Assembly (NCBI GenBank): GCA_964477115.1
Contig: CAYZCY010000002.1
Span: 4,206 to 68,205, forward strand
Length of the DNA stretch: 64,000 nt
Direction of reading: 5' to 3'
DNA from: RGIG3135 sp964477115
GTDB lineage: Bacteria; Actinomycetota; Coriobacteriia; Coriobacteriales; Eggerthellaceae
Shown: positions 57,797 to 64,000 of the stretch, piece after piece
How the letters are laid out: every line of letters starts with the position of its first letter
Position numbering within the stretch: the stretch's first letter is position 1
Translations under genes and position numbers: made by a program
The notes under the pieces: generated by a model
Database searches by the model: none
What the model was told of the DNA's origin: nothing
What the model saw: the letters and a program-made list of their open reading frames with translations, nothing else

Positions 57797-58861
57797 CTAT
57801 CGCTGAGATGCAAGCCTTTCCTTCTCTTCGCGGTCAAGAACTGCCTGCATGGAGGCTATAGCGCACTCGAGCATGGAGTCGTCGGGTTCGTTGGTGGTAA
57901 GACGCTGCATTTGCATACCCGGCCACAGCACCACTTTGACGAGAGGGTTATCCGGGCGATTGCCCGCCCATTTCACCGTGATTTCATAAGACACGCCGGC
58001 AATGACGGGCATGAGCAGGATGCGCACCACGATGACAAGCAAGAGCTTCGGAAGGCCGTCTGGCACGCCCCATGCCAAGATAAGAGCGTTCAGCGGAACC
58101 ACCGTATAGACGAAGATAGCTATCAGCATGACCATAATGAGGAAAGCGGTGCCGCAGCGCACATGCAAACGCGGGAACTTACGAGCGTTTTCAGGCGTGA
58201 GGGGCAAACCGTTCTCGTAGCAGTGAATGGTCTTGTGCTCTGCGCCATGATAGGAAAACATGCGCTTGATTTCCTGCATGCGGCTGATAATCCAAATGTA
58301 GGAGATGAACACCGCAACGCGCACCACACCGTCAACTATGTTCCACAAAAGGGTGTTCTGGTCGTATTCGCCCACGATGAGGTTGGTGATGAAGGCGGGC
58401 GCCACAACAAACAGTACGACGCCGAGCACCAAGCCAAGCACCATAGAGATCATCATCTCGGTGTGACCGAATTCACCTTCGCCCTTCTGCTCACCGGAAT
58501 CAGATTCGTTATCTTCCTCATCATCAAAGGCGTGCATGGCGGCAATTTCCAGGGCCTTAAAGCCAAGTGTGAGAGACTCCACCAAGGCGCGGCAACCGCG
58601 GACCAGGGGCCAGTACATCCAGCCGTTCTTGTCCTTACCTGAGGCCAGATCATGCTCCTCGACGTAAATACTTCCATCGGGTTCACGTACGGCAACCGCC
58701 CAGTTATACTTGCCGCGCATCATCACGCCCTCGATCAGGGCCTGACCGCCGATGTGCGTCTTACGTGCACCGTCTTCTGCGAAAGCACGGGAAAACTCGC
58801 TCTGCTTGAGTGTGGCAGAGCGAGCGCTATCTTCGGTTTCCGAAAGCTTGGAATCGGTCAT
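57797..58861 (-). CDS. DUF1385 membrane protein (YqhQ-like)
   Basis: This 354-aa protein has the DUF1385 signature GGQALIEGVMMRG near residue 38 and HGAEHKTI in the middle, with about four membrane helices. Its biochemical role is not known. It follows thyX by 4 bp. A T6 tract lies about 20 bp past its stop without a clear hairpin. Confidence 0.9.
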   Translation of the reverse strand: MTDSKLSETEDSARSATLKQSEFSRAFAEDGARKTHIGGQALIEGVMMRGKYNWAVAVREPDGSIYVEEHDLASGKDKNGWMYWPLVRGCRALVESLTLGFKALEIAAMHAFDDEEDNESDSGEQKGEGEFGHTEMMISMVLGLVLGVVLFVVAPAFITNLIVGEYDQNTLLWNIVDGVVRVAVFISYIWIISRMQEIKRMFSYHGAEHKTIHCYENGLPLTPENARKFPRLHVRCGTAFLIMVMLIAIFVYTVVPLNALILAWGVPDGLPKLLLVIVVRILLMPVIAGVSYEITVKWAGNRPDNPLVKVVLWPGMQMQRLTTNEPDDSMLECAIASMQAVLDREEKERLASQR

Positions 58862-58865
58862 CTTG

Positions 58866-59546
58866 TTAATCCCTCGTCACGCGCGGAAACGGGGTGCCGC
58901 AAGTCATTTTACCCTCGGGGCAGGTGCCGCGCACACAGGATGCGCCCGCGTCGGCAAACACAAAGGGCGCGGTCGGACGGGCAAGCTCGAGCATCTTATG
59001 AGCCAGATCGCGAATCTCCCACTGAGCACGGTTGCAGCATCGAACCTCGAAGAAGTGCAGAAGTTCACGCACGTTCATGGTGACAACGATCTTGGTTTCA
59101 GCGGCGTTGGGCAGCAGGTAACGTGCGTCTTCAGCCGGAATACCCATGTCGAGAAGCTTGACGTAGGCGTCCTTCGCAAACTCGATAGCCTCATCGAACA
59201 AAGCATTGGCCTCGGGATTTTCGGCTACGGTATCGGGTTTGATGGTTTCAAGTCCATTGGCAAACTTGACGTATCGCTGGCTCTGCTGATTGAAGCTCGC
59301 AAGGCGATGACGGACCAGCTGATGGGTGAGAGCGCGGGAAACGCCGTCAATGGCAAAGGTGTAGCTCGCGTGCTCAAGCGTGGAGAAATGCCCGCTCTTC
59401 ATGATGGTGGATAAAACGCTCTTTACACGCTCTTCAGGCATGCTCTCCATAAGCTCGGCGGCGCCAACGGGGGCATAGCACAGACGAGCAGCTGTCGCGA
59501 TGGCGCGTTCGGGATCGGGCGTATGGTACAGAAGCTCAACGTTCAT
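58866..59546 (-). CDS. thyX: FAD-dependent thymidylate synthase
   Basis: It methylates dUMP using FAD, NADPH and methylene-tetrahydrofolate (226 aa). The ThyX motif RHR-x2-S-x-N-x2-S-x-RY spans 79-92. The ATG 59546 has AGGAGG 7 bases upstream; the longer reading adds 25 residues without a ribosome site. The C-terminal Cys residues (VRGTCPEGKMTCG) are noted. Its product feeds Tmk. Confidence 0.96.
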   Translation of the reverse strand: MNVELLYHTPDPERAIATAARLCYAPVGAAELMESMPEERVKSVLSTIMKSGHFSTLEHASYTFAIDGVSRALTHQLVRHRLASFNQQSQRYVKFANGLETIKPDTVAENPEANALFDEAIEFAKDAYVKLLDMGIPAEDARYLLPNAAETKIVVTMNVRELLHFFEVRCCNRAQWEIRDLAHKMLELARPTAPFVFADAGASCVRGTCPEGKMTCGTPFPRVTRD

Positions 59547-59601
59547 ATATAATCCTCCTGCTCGAGTGTGCTTGTTGGAAGTCAGTATATATCCTGTGAG
59601 A

Positions 59602-60273
59602 TTATGCTGCTTCAAGGTCAAAGCCGAATTCGGCAGCTAGCATTTTCAGGGAATCATCATCTCCAGAAATGACGCGAACCTCGCCCCATACGCTTCCAAA
59701 GCGCTCAAGCGCGCAATCGAGCAAGGCCTCCCTGACCACGATGAGCGTATGGGCAAATGCAGGAACAGGACCCGCATCAAGCAGATCGAGCGCAGATGTT
59801 AGGCCTCCGTTGCGCAAAAGTTCCAAACGGCCAACCTCGTCAATAACGAGAAGCCTGCGATCTGACCCTTCGGCCTCCAAGCTTCGCAGAGCACTTAGGT
59901 GCTCATTGACGCGATGCAAGCCATCCTCAGATATCTCCCAGCCTAAGCTGGCACGTGCGCTCTGACTGCTAGACACGTAGCTGTCCTCAGCGATGGCCAA
60001 GTCACGTCTTCTTGCCATGGGAACCACATCCCCGCTACCAAGAAGCACATTGTTGAAACCGAGCTTATCAAAGCGCACAGGCTTGGCTTGACCTTGCTCT
60101 ACAAGAGCGGCGATTTCGTCGTCAGATCTCTCTCGCCAAACACCAGGCGCCAGCACGCCATGGCATTCGACACCAGCACTTGCGAGCACCTCGATCATGT
60201 TCTGCAGCCAGCGCGTCTTGCCCGTTTGAACATTGCCGGTCAGCACGTAGAGCACAGAGCCCACCTTCCCCAC
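59602..60273 (-). CDS. P-loop NTPase, THEP1-like
   Basis: This 223-aa protein has the Walker A GNVQTGKT (13-20) and a Walker B LLVIDEVGRLELL, as in THEP1/NTPase family proteins that hydrolyse nucleoside triphosphates. Its function is unclear. It has its own upstream region with an 8-bp inverted repeat (TAAACCTT/AAGGTTTA, 60299-60306/60333-60340). Confidence 0.8.
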   Translation of the reverse strand: MGKVGSVLYVLTGNVQTGKTRWLQNMIEVLASAGVECHGVLAPGVWRERSDDEIAALVEQGQAKPVRFDKLGFNNVLLGSGDVVPMARRRDLAIAEDSYVSSSQSARASLGWEISEDGLHRVNEHLSALRSLEAEGSDRRLLVIDEVGRLELLRNGGLTSALDLLDAGPVPAFAHTLIVVREALLDCALERFGSVWGEVRVISGDDDSLKMLAAEFGFDLEAA

Positions 60274-60350
60274 TTTGATAGTTATCCAGCGCTAAGTGTA
60301 AACCTTTGTCCGTAAGACACAGTCCGCGGCTCAAGGTTTAGGTACCGCAC

Positions 60351-60383
60351 AAAAGGGGACCCGCCTCGCTAAAGACGGGTCCC
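60351..60383 (-). terminator. rho-independent terminator of metQ
   Basis: An 8-bp stem GGGACCCG/CGGGTCCC (60356-60363/60376-60383) lies 39 bp past the metQ stop. TTTTG follows on the minus strand. Confidence 0.88.
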
Positions 60384-60421
60384 GCATGACTTCGATCAAA
60401 GATGCCAGTCAGTAACTTGAC

Positions 60422-61282
60422 TTAGGCAAGCTTCTCCAGGGAGTCGAGAGAGGTGCTCTTGCCAGGATAGAGACCCAGCGGCTCGAAGTGGATGAGAGCA
60501 GCGCTCACGATGGCGGTGTTATTCTCAGCGTTGTAGTCGTTGAGGTAGGAGATGTGCTGGAAGTAGTTAGCATCAAGCTCGCCGTCAACGAGAGCGACGT
60601 TGGGCTGGATGTAGTCGGAGAACTCGATGACATCAAGCGTCCAACCAGCAGCAGCCAGGTCGTCCTTGATAAGAGCGAGGATCTCAGCATGAGGTGCCGG
60701 AGAAGCACCAACCTTGATGGTGGTGTCAGAGCCGGTAGCGGCCGGGATAGCAGCAACGGGCTCATAAGCAGCTACGACAGCGCCGTCGTAGGTATTAGCG
60801 ATGTACTCGCCAACCTTTTCCTGAGACAGAGCAGCAACGAGAGCCTTGGTCTTCTCGGAGTTCTCATCGCCCTCATTCACAGCAATGATGTTCGCGTAGA
60901 TCTGAGCGGCCTCACCTGCAGCATCCTCGTTAGCGAGGGCAGTAGCGGTGTCAATGCCAGCGCCGATTGCGTAGTTGCCGTTGATGACAGCAAAATCAAC
61001 GTCCTTGATTGCGGACGGAATAGCAGCAGCCTCCATCTCGACGATCTCAAGATCGTTGGGGTTGTCAACGATGTCGTTGACGGTAGCGGTAAGGCCAACG
61101 CCGTCCTTCAGGGTGATGAGGCCCTGATCCTGAAGCAGCAGGAGTGCGCGGCCCTCGTTGGTGGGGTCAGACGGAACTGCCACGGTGATGGTAGAGCTGG
61201 TGCCGCCACCGCAGCCAACCAGGGCAGTCAGTGCCACTGCAGCCAGACCGGCCGCAACGGCAGACTTAAAAGACTTCTTCAT
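60422..61282 (-). CDS. metQ: methionine-binding lipoprotein MetQ/NlpA family, circularly permuted
   Basis: This 286-aa lipoprotein (lipobox Cys24 in TALVGC) is the binding protein of a methionine ABC importer, downstream of metN and metI. After the signal peptide, residues 31-174 match the usual second half of MetQ (AVPSDPTNEGRALLLL, VNDIVDNPNDLEIVEMEA, FAVINGNYA). Residues about 175-187 are a linker (VAAIPAATGSDT). Residues 188-286 match the usual first half (IKVGASPAPHAEI, DYIQPNVAL, DANYFQHISYL, ending GLYPGKSTSLDSL). The order is thus swapped, with the new termini at the lobe hinge. All usual parts are present, so it should fold and bind ligand; D-Met, L-Met or another amino acid cannot be told apart. 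Confidence 0.94.
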   Translation of the reverse strand: MKKSFKSAVAAGLAAVALTALVGCGGGTSSTITVAVPSDPTNEGRALLLLQDQGLITLKDGVGLTATVNDIVDNPNDLEIVEMEAAAIPSAIKDVDFAVINGNYAIGAGIDTATALANEDAAGEAAQIYANIIAVNEGDENSEKTKALVAALSQEKVGEYIANTYDGAVVAAYEPVAAIPAATGSDTTIKVGASPAPHAEILALIKDDLAAAGWTLDVIEFSDYIQPNVALVDGELDANYFQHISYLNDYNAENNTAIVSAALIHFEPLGLYPGKSTSLDSLEKLA

Positions 61283-61492
61283 GTTATTTCTTCCCTTCTA
61301 TCTGCTATCCCGTTCGGAGATAAGCCAAAGTCAGAACGCCCGTTATTTGGACGTCGATCAGTATTCCACTAGAACCGCGCGTCGTAAATAGTTAATTACG
61401 AATACCCAGTTATCGGTTTTAGCGAATATACGAATCAGGACCTTGTAAGCAGGCAAGGCCCCAATCTAAAGCAGCTGCTGAAAAGGCGCCGT

Positions 61493-62167
61493 TTACCTGC
61501 GCTTATCGATCTTGCGAGCCAGCACGTCACCAAAGCTCTGGAAGACCTGGACCAGGACCACGCACAGAATGACGGCGGCCAGCATGACATCGGTCTGGTA
61601 GCGCTGATAGCCGTAGCGAATGGCGATATCGCCCAAGCCACCGGCGCCAACGGTACCGGCCATGGCGGAGTAGCCGAACAGGGTGATGAAGGTGATGGAG
61701 ACGCCACGGATAAGACTCGGCAGACTCTCGCGCAGATACACCTTCATGACGATCTGCCACGTGCTTGCGCCAAAGCTCTGAGCCGCCTCGACAAGGCCGC
61801 TGTCAACTTCGGCGAGCGACTGTTCGACCATGCGGCCGACGAAGGGTGCTGCCGCAACGATCAGCGGGACGACGGCGCCGGGAACACCGAGCGAGGTGCC
61901 AACGATAAGCCTGGTAAAGGGAATGATGGCAACGAGCAGGATGATGAAGGGGATGGAACGTCCGATATTGACGATCCAACCAAGCACGGCGTTGAGTGCC
62001 GCGTGGGGGCGCAGGCCATCAGGCGCGGTCACAATGAGCAAAACGCCGATGGGAATGCCAAGCACGTAGGCGAAGAAGGTGGATGCAATGGTCATAACCA
62101 GCGTATCGATGGTTCCATCGACCAAAAGCAGACCGTACTGCTCGAAGAAGGCGGACAGGAATTCCAT
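61493..62167 (-). CDS. metI: methionine ABC transporter permease
   Basis: This 224-aa permease has five membrane helices and the ATPase-coupling EAA loop (VEAAQSFGASTWQIVMKV). It is a typical MetI. Its ATG is directly adjacent to the metN stop. A 210-bp gap with a small stem (61441-61458) separates it from metQ. Confidence 0.96.
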   Translation of the reverse strand: MEFLSAFFEQYGLLLVDGTIDTLVMTIASTFFAYVLGIPIGVLLIVTAPDGLRPHAALNAVLGWIVNIGRSIPFIILLVAIIPFTRLIVGTSLGVPGAVVPLIVAAAPFVGRMVEQSLAEVDSGLVEAAQSFGASTWQIVMKVYLRESLPSLIRGVSITFITLFGYSAMAGTVGAGGLGDIAIRYGYQRYQTDVMLAAVILCVVLVQVFQSFGDVLARKIDKRR

Positions 62168-63052
62168 TTACTTCGCCTCCTTCTTGGTAGCGTCAAGCAC
62201 AGCTCCAACGACCGCAGTGGGCACGCCGGCAGAGGCCATGGCGAAAGCGCCAGCCCCGGCAGCGGGACCGTATTTCTTGCCACGGGAGGAGCCCTCGTCA
62301 ACAGCAACAGCGCTCAGGCTGTCGTTCTCGATGAGCTCACGGGTGATGGGGCTTTGCGGGTTGGCGAAGACATCTTCGGTTACGCCCTCTTCCACCACCT
62401 CACCGTAATCGATGACGGCGATGCGGTTGCATACCTTCTGCGCAACCGTGAGCGAGTGGGTAATGACCACCATGGTCACGCCGAGCTTCTGGTTGATCTC
62501 CTTCAAAAGATTGAGGATGGCAACCGTGGTTCGGGTATCGAGAGCACTCGTAGCCTCATCGCACAGCATGATCTTGGGGTCATTGGCAAGTGCACGGGCA
62601 ATGGCCACGCGCTGCTGCTGACCGCCGGAAAGCTCGCTCGGATAACGGTGCTCATAACCGCTCATGCCAACAGCCTCGAGCAACTCGAGCGCACGAGCCT
62701 CGCGCTTGGCCTTGGGCTCCTTGCGCAGCTCTAGCGGGAAGGTGACGTTCTGGAGAACGGTGCGCTGCTGAAACAGGCTGAAGTGCTGGAAGATCATACC
62801 GATGCTAGCGCGAAGATCGAGCAGATCACGGCCTTCGTAACCGGTGACATCCTGACCGTCGATGACAATAGAGCCGGAAGTCGGACGCTCGAGCAGGTTA
62901 ATGCAGCGAACGAGCGTAGATTTGCCGGCACCCGACTGACCGATGATGCCGAAGATATCACCATCATTGATAGTAAGGTTAACGTCCTTCAGGGCGTGGT
63001 GGTCCCCCGTACGTCCTGAGAAAACCTTGTTGAGGTTCTTGATTTCAATCAT
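62168..63052 (-). CDS. metN: methionine ABC transporter ATP-binding protein, short form
   Basis: This 294-aa ATPase has Walker A GQSGAGKST (38-46), the signature LSGGQQQR and Walker B IMLCDEATSALD. Typical MetN is about 340 aa with a C-terminal NIL/ACT-like domain that senses methionine. Here the protein ends in an Ala/Gly-rich tail (from about 250) and lacks that domain, so methionine trans-inhibition is predicted absent. Confidence 0.95.
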   Translation of the reverse strand: MIEIKNLNKVFSGRTGDHHALKDVNLTINDGDIFGIIGQSGAGKSTLVRCINLLERPTSGSIVIDGQDVTGYEGRDLLDLRASIGMIFQHFSLFQQRTVLQNVTFPLELRKEPKAKREARALELLEAVGMSGYEHRYPSELSGGQQQRVAIARALANDPKIMLCDEATSALDTRTTVAILNLLKEINQKLGVTMVVITHSLTVAQKVCNRIAVIDYGEVVEEGVTEDVFANPQSPITRELIENDSLSAVAVDEGSSRGKKYGPAAGAGAFAMASAGVPTAVVGAVLDATKKEAK

Positions 63053-63140
63053 TCGTTACTATTCCTCTAAGTGCAATATATGTGTTGAACAGGGATTTGT
63101 CCCCGTCGCATAACCAGAGCGCGCAAATACACAAAGATGA

Positions 63141-63167
63141 ATTATACGCGAGCAAATAGCTTGTTAA
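63141..63167 (-). promoter_or_regulatory. candidate metNIQ promoter
   Basis: Reading the minus strand, TTAACA (63162-63167) and a perfect TATAAT (63141-63146) are 15 bp apart. The leader to metN is about 80 bases, too short for a SAM-I riboswitch; none is seen. Confidence 0.5.
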
Positions 63168-63316
63168 TTATAGGAACATTAGGTGATTGGCATTCGCTAA
63201 AACAGATAGCTGGATTCAACTCCATAATATGTCAAATCGGTAACAAAGACCTCGTTTGCACCGCTGCCCTCCCCCACTGAATTTAGACTGCTATCAAAGA
63301 TCGGGAAGGATAGCTC

Positions 63317-63670
63317 ATGACCACAATGGACAACATCGCATCGTACGGCATTGACTACGATGATGCCATGGACCGCTTTGACGGCAACGTCAAGCTCTAC
63401 AAACGCCTAGCCCTGCGCTATCTGGACGACTCTCACTTCGACGGCTGCGTTGCCGCCATGACCGTAGGCGATTACGACGAGGCATATCGCGAAGCGCACT
63501 CTCTTAAAGGGGTTGCGGGCAACCTCTCTTTTACCCAGCTCTATGATATTTCAAGCATGGTGTGCAAAGACCTTCGCGAAGGCGAGCCCGTCGCGGCTTC
63601 CCGCTTGCTCGAAGACCTCGAGCAAGCACACAAGCGCATTAGGGAAGGCTTGCTTCAAGTTGACCACTAG
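63317..63670 (+). CDS. Hpt-domain phosphotransfer protein
   Basis: This 117-aa helical protein has the Hpt motif AHSLKGVAGNL with phospho-accepting His61. It would carry phosphate between a hybrid kinase and a response regulator; neither is in the window. AAGGA precedes the ATG by 6 bases. Confidence 0.88.
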   Translation: MTTMDNIASYGIDYDDAMDRFDGNVKLYKRLALRYLDDSHFDGCVAAMTVGDYDEAYREAHSLKGVAGNLSFTQLYDISSMVCKDLREGEPVAASRLLEDLEQAHKRIREGLLQVDH

Positions 63671-63762
63671 GGACTGGCGGCCTTAGATTCACAAAACAGC
63701 ATCTACGGGTGAACGCACTGGCAGTATTCCCAAGATTAGCTAATTGTGAAGAAGAAACGTCA

Positions 63763-63792
63763 GGTCCAGCTTGCACCACAGCAAGCCGGACC
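63763..63792 (-). terminator. terminator after the CxxC micro-ORF
   Basis: On the minus strand GGTCCGGCTTG pairs with CAAGCTGGACC using a G-T wobble, while the plus strand would have an A-C mismatch. TGACGTTTCTTCTTC follows. Confidence 0.65.
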
Positions 63793-63826
63793 CTTTGGCA
63801 TACGGTACGTTTATGCTGCAAGTTCG

Positions 63827-63916
63827 CTAGAACATCGCGATGAGCTCCTCTTTGCCGCAAGATGCGCAGGTTACAGAAGTTGCTCCAATGGCGCTATCTG
63901 CGGGCCTAAAGCACAT
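63827..63916 (-). CDS. 29-aa CxxC micro-protein
   Basis: ATG (63914-63916) to TAG encodes 29 residues beginning MCFRPADS and containing CASCGKEE, a half zinc-ribbon. AAGGA lies about 10 bases upstream and a minus-strand-favoured terminator follows 35 bp after the stop. The MCFRP start resembles small zinc-ribbon proteins I associate with Coriobacteriia, from memory. Function unknown. Confidence 0.55.
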   Translation of the reverse strand: MCFRPADSAIGATSVTCASCGKEELIAMF

Positions 63917-64000
63917 AGTTGATTAATCCTTGATGTTGATACGCTGGTGAAATTGCATCACCCATCATTCAGTCGACAACATTTGACCTGTCTCAACTGC

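Noticed and set aside
63053..63140. SAM riboswitch upstream of metN
   Set aside because: The expected leader is about 80 bases, and no S-box motifs are seen.
63671..63762. Extension of the Hpt gene or another ORF on the plus strand
   Set aside because: Stop codons in all frames and no ribosome site; the stretch appears to be a spacer.

Overview
The window is a gene-dense bacterial chromosome segment of moderately high GC. It has no insertion sequences, phage genes or CRISPR array. Gene content and order suggest Coriobacteriia (Actinomycetota), probably an Eggerthellaceae-type anaerobe. The reasons are a membrane pyrophosphatase, class I two-subunit fumarase with malic enzyme, ThyX, an OYE/dienoyl-CoA-reductase-type flavoenzyme beside an acyl-CoA ligase, and a strong minus-strand bias. 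This placement is inferred; no rRNA or other decisive marker is present.

Layout: 1-2.3 kb, HppA pyrophosphatase (-). 2.4-4.3 kb, LTA-synthase-type sulfatase (+). 4.3-12.4 kb, the rimP-nusA-ylxR-infB-rbfA-nrnA-truB-ribF translation operon (-). 12.7-18.6 kb, dicarboxylate symporter, acyl-CoA ligase, XRE-cupin regulator and flavin oxidoreductase (-). 18.9-24.9 kb, serC, a lipoprotein, and a prfA-prmC-punA-hydroxyacid dehydrogenase run (-). 25.1-26.1 kb, gap (+). 26.2-37 kb, trxA-trxB, thrS, a zinc-ribbon membrane protein, valS, clpX, clpP and tig (-). 37.3 kb, tRNA-Leu(UAG) (+). 37.5-43.9 kb, transporters (sstT, MATE, EamA, APC) and a PAP2 phosphatase. 44.3-53.5 kb, a tightly packed minus-strand series: malic enzyme, tmk, holB, ricT, pncB, degV, a dehydrogenase-like protein and a radical SAM protein. 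53.6-55 kb, fumarase subunits (+). 55-60.3 kb, archaeal-type topA, DUF1385, thyX and a THEP1-like NTPase (-). 60.4-63.1 kb, methionine ABC importer metN-metI-metQ (-). 63.3 kb, an Hpt-domain protein (+) and a 29-codon CxxC micro-ORF (-).

Most genes are core housekeeping: translation initiation and ribosome maturation, aminoacyl-tRNA charging, chaperone/Clp proteolysis, thioredoxin, dTMP/dTTP supply (ThyX, Tmk), FAD (RibF) and NAD (PncB) synthesis, and a malate/fumarate node. Several start codons were moved to internal ATG/GTG codons preceded by a good Shine-Dalgarno.

The most striking observation is the methionine-binding lipoprotein at 60422-61282. Its two lobes are in swapped order: after the signal peptide comes the half normally at the C-terminus, then a short linker, then the half normally at the N-terminus. 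This is a circular permutation of the MetQ/NlpA fold. The partner ATPase MetN lacks the usual C-terminal methionine-sensing (NIL) domain. Other notable points are a dehydrogenase-like protein with altered catalytic residues and a Cys/His/Asp-rich tail, a NusA with a zinc-knuckle-like tail, a RicT with a long basic disordered tail, an archaeal-type topoisomerase I, and several strong inverted repeats.
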